A stretch of DNA of 64,000 bases. Origin: Oscillospiraceae bacterium. Its GTDB lineage: Bacteria; Bacillota; Clostridia; UMGS1810. Positions 43,069-51,883 of the stretch are shown here, piece by piece. The stretch's first letter is position 1. Each line of letters starts with the position of its first letter. Both the position numbers and the translations under genes were made by a program. A model generated the notes under the pieces. That model searched no databases, had not been told where the DNA came from, and saw nothing but the letters and a program-made list of their open reading frames with translations. The DNA is taken from NCBI GenBank assembly GCA_021629085.1, contig JAJXRJ010000002.1:1-64000 (forward strand). Reading direction: 5' to 3'.

Positions 43069-44088
43069 TTACAACAAGTTTGTTCCCGTGCGCTGTATGA
43101 AAAATTTGCCGCGCAAAACAGACGCGTCGGCACGCACAGTGACCTCCGCCCCATACCGCGCCTTTAGATACGCAATGTTTTGCCGTTTTTCGCCCAAAAG
43201 AAGGGAAATGTCCCGCTCGTTGGCAAGCACCGTAAAGCGCCCGGGCGCACAAATCTGCCGCTCCAGCCGCCGGCGGAACACCCGGCTTGCCGCAAGTGCG
43301 CGCAATGCGGGGTGATAGGGCCCAACCACCGTCCGTTCGTTGATTTCATCGGTGGTTTGCAGGCCCACCCGAATCACGGCAATGCCGGCGCGCTCAAATA
43401 GCTCCAGTAACGTTGCACACACTTCCACCGTCTGCTCAAGCCCCATGGGTATGTACTTGCCGCACCTATAAAGCGTGTCAAGCCCGGTGCCCGGGAGTAC
43501 TAAGGTGGGATAAATCCGCACACAGTCGGGTTTTAGCAAAATGAGGTCACGCGCAGTTTTGTACGCGCCAAGCTCCGTGTCGCCGGGCAGCCCCACCATC
43601 ATTTGCAGGCCAAGGGAAAGGCCGGATTCCCGAATCAGCGATGACGCGGCAGCCGTGTCGGAAAACGTGTGCCCCCGCCCGCATTGGCGCAGCACCGAAT
43701 CGTCCGAGGACTGCGCCCCCAGCTCCACCATAGTAAACCCGGATTCTTTCAGCCGCCCAAGCACCGCGCGGTCCACACAGTCGGGCCGGGTGGAACAGCG
43801 GATGCCATCCACATCGCCGCGCGCGCGGTACCGGCTTGCCAGCGCACACAGTTCCGCTTGCAGCTTCTCATCCACCGCGGTAAAGCTGCCGCCGAAAAAC
43901 GCAATTTCCACAGTGGTATTTTGCCGGTCAGCCAGCGTGGCAAGGTGCGCTTCTATAATCTTTTGCGCCGCATTGCAGTCCATCTCCTCCCGGACGCCGG
44001 TAATCTTATTCTGGTTGCAAAACGCACAGTTGTGCGGGCAGCCCTTGTGCGGCACAAAAATGGGGATGTTCACATGCCGGCGCACCAT
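43069..44088 (-). CDS. ELP3-like radical SAM protein
   Basis: A 339-residue radical SAM protein with HKGCPHNCAFCNQNKITG as the cluster loop and FFGGSFTAV. It matches the clostridial group that sits behind rnc and is annotated as elongator protein 3-like. It ends without the GNAT acetyltransferase domain of true Elp3, so full tRNA U34 modification is unlikely. Its ATG shares a base with the rnc stop. Smc and ftsY, which often come next, are absent. Confidence 0.85.
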   Translation of the reverse strand: MVRRHVNIPIFVPHKGCPHNCAFCNQNKITGVREEMDCNAAQKIIEAHLATLADRQNTTVEIAFFGGSFTAVDEKLQAELCALASRYRARGDVDGIRCSTRPDCVDRAVLGRLKESGFTMVELGAQSSDDSVLRQCGRGHTFSDTAAASSLIRESGLSLGLQMMVGLPGDTELGAYKTARDLILLKPDCVRIYPTLVLPGTGLDTLYRCGKYIPMGLEQTVEVCATLLELFERAGIAVIRVGLQTTDEINERTVVGPYHPALRALAASRVFRRRLERQICAPGRFTVLANERDISLLLGEKRQNIAYLKARYGAEVTVRADASVLRGKFFIQRTGTNLL

Positions 44089-44777
44089 CAGCGCCTCCCC
44101 TGCTCCAGCCGCTTCACCGCCTGCGCCGCCGCGGCCTGCTCTGCGCGTTTTTTGCTTGCGCCGCTGCCGCGCCCGCGCTCTTTGCCGTCAATACACACGC
44201 TCACCAAATAGCGTTTGTCGTGGTCCGGGCCCGTCTCCTCCAGCACCTTGTATTCTATCTCACACCCATTTTCATGCGCAAGCTCCTGCAGCGTGGTTTT
44301 ATAGTCAAAATCGTCCGCACCGCTGTGGCGTACTGCGTCGATGTATTTTACAATAAATTGAAGCACCAGTGTTTTGGCGCACGCCATGCCGCCGTCCAAA
44401 AACACCGCTGCAATGACCGATTCCACTGCGTCAGAAAGAATGGATTTGCGCTCCCGTCCGCCGCTTTTGTCCTCGCCGCGGCCCAAAAAAAGAAAGTCGC
44501 CCAAATGCCACTCCTTGGCGATTTTTACCAGCGAATCCTCGCACACCACAGCAGCCCGGATTTTGGAAAGCCCGCCCTCGTTTTCCTGCGGGAAATGCTT
44601 GTATAAATACTCCGTCACCACAACGCCCAGCACCGCGTCGCCCAAAAATTCCAGGCGCTCGTTGCACGCCGTATCCTTTTGCCGGCTTTCATTCACATAT
44701 GAGCTGTGTGTGAGCGCAGTTTGTAAAAGCGCCTGGTTTTTAAAATGATATCCAATTGTGTGTTGCAGCTTTTCCAT
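44088..44777 (-). CDS. rnc: Ribonuclease III
   Basis: A 229-residue double-strand-specific RNase. RNase III signature ERLEFLGDAVLG and the second acidic site (DAVESVIAAVFLDGG), then a dsRNA-binding domain (DYKTTLQELAHENG; GSGASKKRAEQAAA). The ATG with AGAGGA upstream is chosen; the longer frame overlaps acpP. Confidence 0.96.
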   Translation of the reverse strand: MEKLQHTIGYHFKNQALLQTALTHSSYVNESRQKDTACNERLEFLGDAVLGVVVTEYLYKHFPQENEGGLSKIRAAVVCEDSLVKIAKEWHLGDFLFLGRGEDKSGGRERKSILSDAVESVIAAVFLDGGMACAKTLVLQFIVKYIDAVRHSGADDFDYKTTLQELAHENGCEIEYKVLEETGPDHDKRYLVSVCIDGKERGRGSGASKKRAEQAAAAQAVKRLEQGRR

Positions 44778-44836
44778 AAACGATCCTCTTTTGCAAATAA
44801 GATGCAGGCACGGGAAATCGCTCTCCCGTGCCCGTT

Positions 44837-45070
44837 TCATGCCTCTTTGGCCCTTGCCTTGATGTATTCCACCGCATCTGCTACGGTGGCGATTTTTTCC
44901 GCGTCCTCTTCGGGCACTTCAAATTCGTATTCTTCTTCAATGGCCATAATGAGCTCCACCATGTCTAACGAGTCCGCCCCCAAATCGTCAATGAAAGACG
45001 ATTCCATCGTGACTTCATCTTCCTCCACGCCAAGCTGCTCTACAATAATTTCCTTTAATTTCTCGAACAT
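44837..45070 (-). CDS. acpP: Acyl carrier protein
   Basis: A 77-residue acidic four-helix protein. The phosphopantetheine serine is in GADSLDMVELIM. GGAGGTG precedes the ATG. The acpP-rnc order is conserved. Confidence 0.96.
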   Translation of the reverse strand: MFEKLKEIIVEQLGVEEDEVTMESSFIDDLGADSLDMVELIMAIEEEYEFEVPEEDAEKIATVADAVEYIKARAKEA

Positions 45071-45131
45071 TTTTGTCACCTCCACATACTATTTACCCGG
45101 CTTTTTATGGTTGAAACAAAAATATTCCAAA

Positions 45132-46814
45132 TTATTTTGCAGGCGGCGCCCCTTCCGCAGTCATTACCGACACAGTAGGCGAAGGCTGTGGGATGGCCGG
45201 ATGCGGCTCTTTTTGGAAGCAGAGCTCCAAAACCTGTTTGATGCTGTCCACTTTTACCACCTCAAGGCCCAAATCCTCAAACATCCGCTGGTCGTTTTCG
45301 CGCGGGATGATCACCCGCTTGATGCCCGCGCGCCGCGCCGCTTCCAGCTTGGCCGCCACGCCGCCCACCGGCTTTACCCTGCCCAGGATGGAAATTTCGC
45401 CTGTCATAGCAGTAAGCCCGGAAACCGGGATGTGCAAAATGGCAGAGTATACCGCGCAAAACATGGCCAAGCCCGCGCTGGGCCCGTCCACCGGGATGCC
45501 GCCGGGAAAATTGATGTGGATGTGATATTCAGACGGGTCTATATTGGTGACATTTTTCATCACTGTGAGCACATTTTCCACCGCACCGCGCGCCGTGCTC
45601 ACCCGGGTGAGCTTTTGCCCGCGGCCTTCAATTTCCTCCTGCTCCACAATGCCGGTCACCCGGAGGCTGCCCGCGCCCTTTTTCGCACGCACCGCGGCGG
45701 CCTCAATGTCCATCACAAACCCCTGGGAAAACGATGCCACCGAAAGGCCGTTGACAATGCCGCATTCGCCGCTGTCGCAAACCTTTTTTTCCAGCTTTTT
45801 GGCATAGCGCCCGGTTTCCAGCACCCATTCGATGTCCTTTTTGGTGATGAGCGTGCGCCCGTCCACCAGCGACGTGCTGCCCGCCGTCTGGACAATGTTT
45901 ACCGCATCCCTGCCGTTGTCGGCATATTGGGAAACCAGCGCGGCGCACCCATCCTCCATCAAGAATCCGCCGCGCTTTGCGGCATTTTGGGCAATCGTTT
46001 CAATGTGCGCCGTGCAAAGCGGCTTAAAATAAATTTCCACACACCGCGACCGGATTGCGGGCGGAATGTCCTCAGGCTGCCTTGTGGTGGCGCCGATGAG
46101 CCGGAAATCCGCCGGAAGCCCTTCTTTAAAGATTTTGTGGATATGCTGCGGGATGTTCTTGTCTTCGCTTGCATAATAGGCGCTTTCAAAAAACACCCGG
46201 CGGTCCTCTAAAACCTTTAGCAGGCGGTTCATCTGCATGGGGTGCAAATCGCCGATTTCATCAATAAACAGCACGCCGCCATGCGCCTTGGTCACCGCGC
46301 CCGGCTTTGGCTGCGGCACCCCTGCCGGGCCATATGCGCCCGCGCCCTGATAGATGGGGTCGTGCACCGAACCAATGAGCGGGTCGGCAATGCTGCGCTC
46401 GTCATAGCGCATGGTGGTTGCGTCTGTTTCAATAAACTTGGCATTTTTTAAAAATGGTGAAAGCTCGCTTTTGCACGCTTTTTTTAAGATGAGCCGCGCC
46501 GCCGCAGTTTTTCCAACCCCCGGCGGGCCGTAGATGATGACATGCTGCGGGTTTGGGCCGCAGACTGCCGCGGTGAGCGCGCGGATGCCGTCCTCCTGCC
46601 CCACAATTTCCGAGAGCTCGGCCGGGCGGGTCTTTTCGGCAAGCGGCACCGAAAGCTTTACCTCCCCCATCTTTTTTAGTTTTTCCAGCTCCTTTTTCGA
46701 TTCCGTGGCAAGGGCGTTTTTCCCGCTCTGCTGCCCGCGCAAAAGCGACAGGAAATAAATGCCCATTACCGCTGTGAAAAAGAACTGTGTCATCATAACA
46801 ACTGTCGTCAACAA
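45132..46814 (-). CDS. lonB: ATP-dependent protease LonB
   Basis: A 560-residue membrane-anchored Lon. One N-terminal transmembrane segment (about 5-25), AAA+ domain with Walker A GPPGVGKT and Walker B GVLFIDEIGD, and C-terminal Ser-Lys protease domain (DGPSAGLA with catalytic Ser, GRVKPVGGVAAKL with Lys). It lacks the large Lon N domain. LonB in Bacillus is a sporulation-stage protease. TTG start with GGAGGGG upstream. Confidence 0.93.
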   Translation of the reverse strand: MLTTVVMMTQFFFTAVMGIYFLSLLRGQQSGKNALATESKKELEKLKKMGEVKLSVPLAEKTRPAELSEIVGQEDGIRALTAAVCGPNPQHVIIYGPPGVGKTAAARLILKKACKSELSPFLKNAKFIETDATTMRYDERSIADPLIGSVHDPIYQGAGAYGPAGVPQPKPGAVTKAHGGVLFIDEIGDLHPMQMNRLLKVLEDRRVFFESAYYASEDKNIPQHIHKIFKEGLPADFRLIGATTRQPEDIPPAIRSRCVEIYFKPLCTAHIETIAQNAAKRGGFLMEDGCAALVSQYADNGRDAVNIVQTAGSTSLVDGRTLITKKDIEWVLETGRYAKKLEKKVCDSGECGIVNGLSVASFSQGFVMDIEAAAVRAKKGAGSLRVTGIVEQEEIEGRGQKLTRVSTARGAVENVLTVMKNVTNIDPSEYHIHINFPGGIPVDGPSAGLAMFCAVYSAILHIPVSGLTAMTGEISILGRVKPVGGVAAKLEAARRAGIKRVIIPRENDQRMFEDLGLEVVKVDSIKQVLELCFQKEPHPAIPQPSPTVSVMTAEGAPPAK

Positions 46815-46890
46815 GAAAACCCCTCCGCATCTGCTTGTGATACCTTGTTAATTTTAACAGATTCGAAGGGATTTATTCTAAAATTTCTAA

Positions 46891-48258
46891 TTACTGCCGT
46901 TTTTTAAGCGGCACATATTCCCGGTGCGGCGCCACGCTCTTGTACGCCGGGCGGATGATCTTGCCGGCGTTGATGAGCTCCTCCATGCGGTGCGCACACC
47001 AGCCCACAATCCGCGCAATGGCAAAAATGGGCGTGTACAGCTCTTTTGGCAAATCCAGCATGGAATACACAAACCCGCTGTAAAAATCCACATTGGCGCT
47101 CACGCCTTTGTAAATTTTGCGCTCCTTTGCAATCACCTCCGGTGCGAGCCGTTCAATGGCGGAATAGAGTTTAAACTCTTTTTCCGTCCCCTTTTCAATG
47201 CACAGCTTTTCCACAAAGCCTTTGAAAATATTGGCGCGCGGGTCGGAGATGGAATACACCGCGTGGCCCATTCCATAAATCAGCCCGGCGCGGTCAAACG
47301 CTTCCTTATTCAGGATTTTTGCAAGATACGCGCAAATCTCAGCGTCGTCGTCCCAGTTTTTCACATGTTCTTTGATATCTTCAATCATCTGCACAACCTT
47401 GATGTTGGCGCCGCCGTGCTTGGGGCCTTTGAGCGAGCCGAGCGCCGCCGCAATGACCGAGTAGGTATCCGTTCCCGAGGATGTGACCACGTGGGAGGTA
47501 AAGGTGGAGTTGTTTCCGCCGCCATGCTCTGCATGCAGCACCAAAGCGATGTCTAAAATGCGTGCCTCAAGCTCTGTATAGCTGCTGTCAGGCCGCAGGA
47601 TGTGCAAAATATTTTCAGCAGTGGATTTATTTGCCACAGGCGGATGGATAAACAGGCTCTTCCCGTCGTGGTAATGGCTGTAGGCCTGATATCCGTACAC
47701 CGCCAGGATCGGGAACAGCGCAATGAGCTGCAAAGACTGCCGAAGGACGTTGGGGATGGAGATGTCTTCCGCATTTTCATCATAGGCATACAGCGTGAGC
47801 ACACTTCTTGCAAGCGTGTTCATCATATCGGAGCTGGGCGCTTTCATAATGATATCGCGCACAAAGCTGGTGGGCAGTGTGCGGTAGCTTGCAATGAGCT
47901 TTTTAAACTCCTTGAGCGCCTCTTTCCCGGGAAGCGTGCCAAACAGCAGCAGGTAGGTGACTTCTTCAAACCCAAACCGTTTTTCAGAAACAAACCCCTT
48001 TACAATTTGCTCAATATCGATGCCCCTGTAAAAAAGCTTGCCCTCACAGGGGATCATCTCTGAATCCACAACCGTGTAAGAGCGAACCTCTGAAATTTCC
48101 GTGAGCCCAGTCAAAACGCCTTTTCCGTTAATATCGCGAAGGCCGCGCTTGACCTCATATTTGCCGTATAGTTCCGGGTTGATTTTGCCTTCCTCTACGC
48201 ACTTTTTTGCCAAATTTACAATTTCCGGCGTGATTTCGGAAAAATTTCTTTTCGCCAT
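46891..48258 (-). CDS. Citrate synthase family protein
   Basis: A 455-residue enzyme joining acetyl-CoA and oxaloacetate. HAEHGGGNNSTF (catalytic His), KGPKHGGANIK and GMGHAVYSISDPRA (His) are the family motifs. The long N terminus fits the Gram-positive type. 2-methylcitrate synthase activity cannot be excluded. ATG with AAAGGAG upstream. Confidence 0.92.
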   Translation of the reverse strand: MAKRNFSEITPEIVNLAKKCVEEGKINPELYGKYEVKRGLRDINGKGVLTGLTEISEVRSYTVVDSEMIPCEGKLFYRGIDIEQIVKGFVSEKRFGFEEVTYLLLFGTLPGKEALKEFKKLIASYRTLPTSFVRDIIMKAPSSDMMNTLARSVLTLYAYDENAEDISIPNVLRQSLQLIALFPILAVYGYQAYSHYHDGKSLFIHPPVANKSTAENILHILRPDSSYTELEARILDIALVLHAEHGGGNNSTFTSHVVTSSGTDTYSVIAAALGSLKGPKHGGANIKVVQMIEDIKEHVKNWDDDAEICAYLAKILNKEAFDRAGLIYGMGHAVYSISDPRANIFKGFVEKLCIEKGTEKEFKLYSAIERLAPEVIAKERKIYKGVSANVDFYSGFVYSMLDLPKELYTPIFAIARIVGWCAHRMEELINAGKIIRPAYKSVAPHREYVPLKKRQ

Positions 48259-48295
48259 AAAGCCATCTCCTTTTCCACCCTATTTTCTGACAACG

Positions 48296-48324
48296 ATAAT
48301 ATTTTTAATATAAATTCGACGCAA
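48296..48324 (-). promoter_or_regulatory. Promoter of the citrate synthase operon
   Basis: Minus strand TTGCGT (48324-48319), 17 nt, TATTAT (48301-48296). Confidence 0.55.
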
Positions 48325-48349
48325 TCCCAAAAATTCCTTTATCTTTATA

Positions 48350-48378
48350 TTGAATTTTTCGCTCTGTTATATTATAAT
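48350..48378 (+). promoter_or_regulatory. Promoter of the 179-residue protein gene and its neighbours
   Basis: TTGAAT (48350-48355), 17 nt, TATAAT (48373-48378). Divergent from the citrate synthase promoter. Confidence 0.65.
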
Positions 48379-48412
48379 GGGAGCAGAAACTTACATACAG
48401 GAGGTACAAAGG

Positions 48413-48952
48413 ATGGGTGAAAACCAGGAGAAAATCCCCGGGATTAAGGACGAAATAGAAGCTGCAAAAAAGAAATCTTCCAGAACGCGTAAAAAAGTGC
48501 TGCTCATAGTGGCAGTGCTCGTCATTGCGGCGGGGGCTTTTTCGGCTTACTATTTTACGCAGCCGGGCGCAAAGCTGCCGGTAAGCAATCCCAGCTCGCA
48601 GGGACAGGACAAAGACGGCGCACAAAAAAATCAGACAGACAACAACGGCGGCGCGCAAACGCCGGACGGCACGGATACACAGCAGGCCCCAGACACACCG
48701 CAAAATACGGATGCGCAGCAGGAAACAGCGCCGGACAGCGGCACGGCGGAACAGGCACCCGACGCCTCAGAGCTGGAACGTTTAATTGACGACTTTAACT
48801 CGCTGCCGGAGGGCGATGAGAAAGAGGAAGTGCGGCAGAGGCTGCAGGAAATTTTAGAATATGCGCAAGGCCAGTATGATGCGCAGCAGGGCGCCAATAC
48901 GCCGGAGGCACCGGCAGATGCGCCCGCGCAGGATACAGGCGGCGCACAATAA
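48413..48952 (+). CDS. Membrane-anchored protein with acidic low-complexity domain
   Basis: A 179-residue protein of unknown function. A Lys-rich cytoplasmic N terminus (about 1-28) and one transmembrane segment (about 29-48) precede a disordered Gln/Asp/Ala/Pro-rich extracellular part, with a short helix-prone segment (SELERLIDDFNSLPEGDEKE). GGAGGT precedes the ATG. It resembles the protein at 62-415 in composition only. First of a plus-strand run through yqhQ and prmC. Confidence 0.7.
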   Translation: MGENQEKIPGIKDEIEAAKKKSSRTRKKVLLIVAVLVIAAGAFSAYYFTQPGAKLPVSNPSSQGQDKDGAQKNQTDNNGGAQTPDGTDTQQAPDTPQNTDAQQETAPDSGTAEQAPDASELERLIDDFNSLPEGDEKEEVRQRLQEILEYAQGQYDAQQGANTPEAPADAPAQDTGGAQ

Positions 48953-48979
48953 GCCGCATAAAACGCATGGAGGTGCGAA

Positions 48980-49942
48980 ATGACAAATAAACACACAGAA
49001 CCGGAAAAAAAGGTGCACCTTACAAGCATCGGCGGGCAGGCGGTTATGGAGGGCGTGATGATGCGCGGCCCGAAGGAAATTGCCACGGCCGTGCGCAAAA
49101 GCAGCGGGGAGATTGTGGTGGACAAACGGCCGGTCAGCTCTGTCATCACCAAGCATAAAATTTTAAAGCTCCCCATCCTTCGCGGCGTGGTATCCTTTTT
49201 TGAGTCCATGGTGGTGGGCGTAAAGTGCCTGATGTTTTCCGCCGACCAGGTGGATTTGGAGGATGGGGAAGAGGCAAAGCCCTCAAAGTTTGAAACGTGG
49301 CTGGATGACAAGCTGGGCGACAAAATCAAAGATGTTGCCATCTACTTTGCCGTCATTGTGTCGCTGGCGTTTAGCATTGGGCTGTTTATTTTGCTGCCCA
49401 CCATTTTGGTTGGGTTTGCAAAACACTTTGTGCAAAACCGCATTTTATTAAACCTGTTAGAAGGGGTGGTGCGCATTGCCATTTTCCTTCTCTATCTATG
49501 GGCAGTGTCCAAAATGAAAGACATCCAGCGCGTGTTTGAATACCACGGCGCAGAGCACAAAACCATTGCCACCTATGAGCACGGCGAGGAGCTCACGGTG
49601 GAAAATGCCCGGAAATATTCCCGGCTGCACCCGCGGTGCGGCACCAGCTTTTTGCTCATTGTCATGGTCATCAGCATTATTTTCTTTTCCCTGCTTCGCT
49701 GGGACACTGTTTGGGAGCGGCTGCTGTACCGGCTTTTACTGCTGCCGGTCGTGGCAGGCGTGTCGTATGAAATCATCAAGTTTGCAGGGCGCAGCACCAA
49801 CAGGTGCGTGGCAGTTTTAACCAAACCCGGGCTTGCGCTGCAAAGGCTCACCACCCGCGAGCCGGACGACAGCCAGCTGGAAGTTGCCATCTGTGCACTC
49901 AAAAATGTTTTGACAGGGAATAAAGAAGATGACAAGTGGTAA
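48980..49942 (+). CDS. YqhQ (DUF1385) family membrane protein
   Basis: A 320-residue membrane protein. GGQAVMEGVMMRGP near the N terminus is the family signature; two to four transmembrane segments lie around residues 120-175 and 215-250. HGAEHKTIATYE is also conserved. Function unknown. It overlaps prmC by 14 bp, the usual neighbour. Confidence 0.92.
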   Translation: MTNKHTEPEKKVHLTSIGGQAVMEGVMMRGPKEIATAVRKSSGEIVVDKRPVSSVITKHKILKLPILRGVVSFFESMVVGVKCLMFSADQVDLEDGEEAKPSKFETWLDDKLGDKIKDVAIYFAVIVSLAFSIGLFILLPTILVGFAKHFVQNRILLNLLEGVVRIAIFLLYLWAVSKMKDIQRVFEYHGAEHKTIATYEHGEELTVENARKYSRLHPRCGTSFLLIVMVISIIFFSLLRWDTVWERLLYRLLLLPVVAGVSYEIIKFAGRSTNRCVAVLTKPGLALQRLTTREPDDSQLEVAICALKNVLTGNKEDDKW

Positions 49943-50786
49943 TCTGACAATCAGAGAGGCCCTGGCAAAAGGGCGGGCCATCTTAAAAAACGGAGGGGTT
50001 GACAGCTTTGCGGTCGACGCCTCCGCTCTTATGAAACGGCTTCTTTTAAAAGACGACGTTTTTTTAGCAGTCCACCGCGATTTGCCGCTCACCCCCACAC
50101 AGGCGGATACCTATCTTGCGTGGCTCAGGCGGCGGGCGGCGGGGGAGCCGCTTGCCTACATCACAGGGGAGCGGGAGTTTTTATCCCTGCCCTTTTTTGT
50201 GGAGCCCGGCGTGCTCATCCCGCGGCCGGATACCGAAACGCTGGTGGAATCCCTTCTTGCACTCCGCCCAAAGCGCGCGTCTATTTTAGACCTTTGCACC
50301 GGTTCGGGCGCAGTGGCGGTGAGCCTTGCGTACCATTTGCCGGATGCATCGGTATTTGGCGCGGATATATCGCAAAAAGCGCTTGCAGTTGCCGAAAAAA
50401 ACGCCGCGCGAAATGGCGTGGCAGACCGGACGACGTTTTTTTTGTGCGACGTTTTACATAACCTTCCCGCCATTGGGCGGACATTTGACATGGTTGCGGC
50501 CAACCCGCCCTATATCCGATCCAATGAAATAAACAGCCTGATGCGGGACGTGCGCGACTATGAGCCGCATCTGGCGCTGGACGGCGGCGCGGATGGCCTG
50601 GTGTTTTACAGGGCCATTTTGCGCGATATCCCATCCATCCTCCCGCCCGGCGGGCGGCTGGCATTTGAAATTGGGTTTGACCAGGGCCAGGCAGTATCAC
50701 AGCTGATGCAGGATGGATTTTATAAAATTGAAATTGTAAACGACCTGGCAGGCCAAAACCGCGTGGTGACGGGCCTGCGCAGATAA
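49929..50786 (+). CDS. prmC: Peptide chain release factor methyltransferase PrmC
   Basis: A 285-residue SAM-dependent enzyme that methylates the GGQ glutamine of release factors. SAM loop ILDLCTGSGAVAV and substrate motif NPPYI. N-terminal helical domain with GEPLAYITGEREF. prfA, its usual partner gene, is not in the window. Confidence 0.95.
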   Translation: MTSGNLTIREALAKGRAILKNGGVDSFAVDASALMKRLLLKDDVFLAVHRDLPLTPTQADTYLAWLRRRAAGEPLAYITGEREFLSLPFFVEPGVLIPRPDTETLVESLLALRPKRASILDLCTGSGAVAVSLAYHLPDASVFGADISQKALAVAEKNAARNGVADRTTFFLCDVLHNLPAIGRTFDMVAANPPYIRSNEINSLMRDVRDYEPHLALDGGADGLVFYRAILRDIPSILPPGGRLAFEIGFDQGQAVSQLMQDGFYKIEIVNDLAGQNRVVTGLRR

Positions 50787-50797
50787 GGAGGTGCGGC

Positions 50798-51868
50798 ATG
50801 GCAAAATTTTTGCAGCTTTCCGATTTGCACTTAGATTCTAAAATTGCAGAACTCGACGCCCAGAAGCGGGCAGTGCGCCGGCAGGAGCTCAAAGACTCCT
50901 TTTGCCGTGCCATCGAGCTTGCAAAAACCGAGGCAGTGGATTTCATTCTCATTTGCGGCGATTTGTTTGACAGCGAATATGCCGAGCCGGGCACCCTTGC
51001 GCTTTTGGCGCGCGAGCTTGCCTGCAATCTCCCGGTGTTTTTGTCGCCCGGGAACCACGACCCCTACACGGCTGCGGCGGTTCGGGACTCCCAATTGCCG
51101 GACAATGTGCACGTGTTTGGCGGCGCAATTGAGGCGGTGGAACTTCCAGACATCCACGTCCGCGTCTATGGCCGGGGGTTTTTGGACAGCGAGGAGCCGC
51201 ACCCGCTGCTGGCAGGGTTCCGGGCGGCGGACGACGCTATGGCAAACGTGATGGCGCTGCACGGCGAGGTGACAACAGGCGAAAGCAGCTACAACCCCGT
51301 CCGCCCTGACGACATTGCAAACAGCGGCCTGGACTATTTGGCGCTGGGGCATGTGCACACCTTTTCCCAGCTGCAAAAAGCCGGCAATACATACTACGCC
51401 TACAGCGGGACGCACGAGGGGCACGGGTTTGACGAGTGCGGCGAAAAGGGCGTGATTTTGGGAGAGGTGGAAAAAGGCCGGGTCTCCATAAAATTTGTGC
51501 CCACCTGTATCCGGCAATACCAGCGCATAGGCGTGGATATCACCGGCTGCACATTGATAGAAGATGTGGCAAGCCGTGTCCGGGACGCGGCGGCAACCCC
51601 GGAGTTCCTCTATCAAATAGAGCTTTGCGGCACGCGGGATACATCGCTCAATTTACAGATGGACTTACTGCAAAGCATGCTGTCTGTGGACGCATTTTTC
51701 CTAAAGCTTAGGGACGCTTCCAAACCGGGCTATTTGCTGGAGCAAATTGCAAAAGAACCCACGCTAAAAGGCGTGTTTGCGCGGCATGTGCTAAAAGAGA
51801 TGGAGCAAAATCCGCAAAACGCCGGTTTGCTGCAGGAAGCGGCAGGCCTTGTGCTGGATTTATTTTAA
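50798..51868 (+). CDS. YhaO-like DNA repair metallophosphatase (SbcD family)
   Basis: A 356-residue calcineurin-type nuclease. Metal ligands in SDLHLDS, GDLFDSE, GNHDPY and GHVHTF. It is the probable nuclease partner of the YhaN-like ATPase 15 bp downstream. GGAGGTG precedes the ATG. Confidence 0.9.
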   Translation: MAKFLQLSDLHLDSKIAELDAQKRAVRRQELKDSFCRAIELAKTEAVDFILICGDLFDSEYAEPGTLALLARELACNLPVFLSPGNHDPYTAAAVRDSQLPDNVHVFGGAIEAVELPDIHVRVYGRGFLDSEEPHPLLAGFRAADDAMANVMALHGEVTTGESSYNPVRPDDIANSGLDYLALGHVHTFSQLQKAGNTYYAYSGTHEGHGFDECGEKGVILGEVEKGRVSIKFVPTCIRQYQRIGVDITGCTLIEDVASRVRDAAATPEFLYQIELCGTRDTSLNLQMDLLQSMLSVDAFFLKLRDASKPGYLLEQIAKEPTLKGVFARHVLKEMEQNPQNAGLLQEAAGLVLDLF

Positions 51869-51883
51869 AAGGGGGCGCGTAAA

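Noticed and set aside
31390..43069. Shared 11-mer GTTCGTCTAAC upstream of the YcdB/SLH gene and behind the ELP3-like gene
   Set aside because: Two matches of this length are expected by chance in 64 kb, and the contexts differ.
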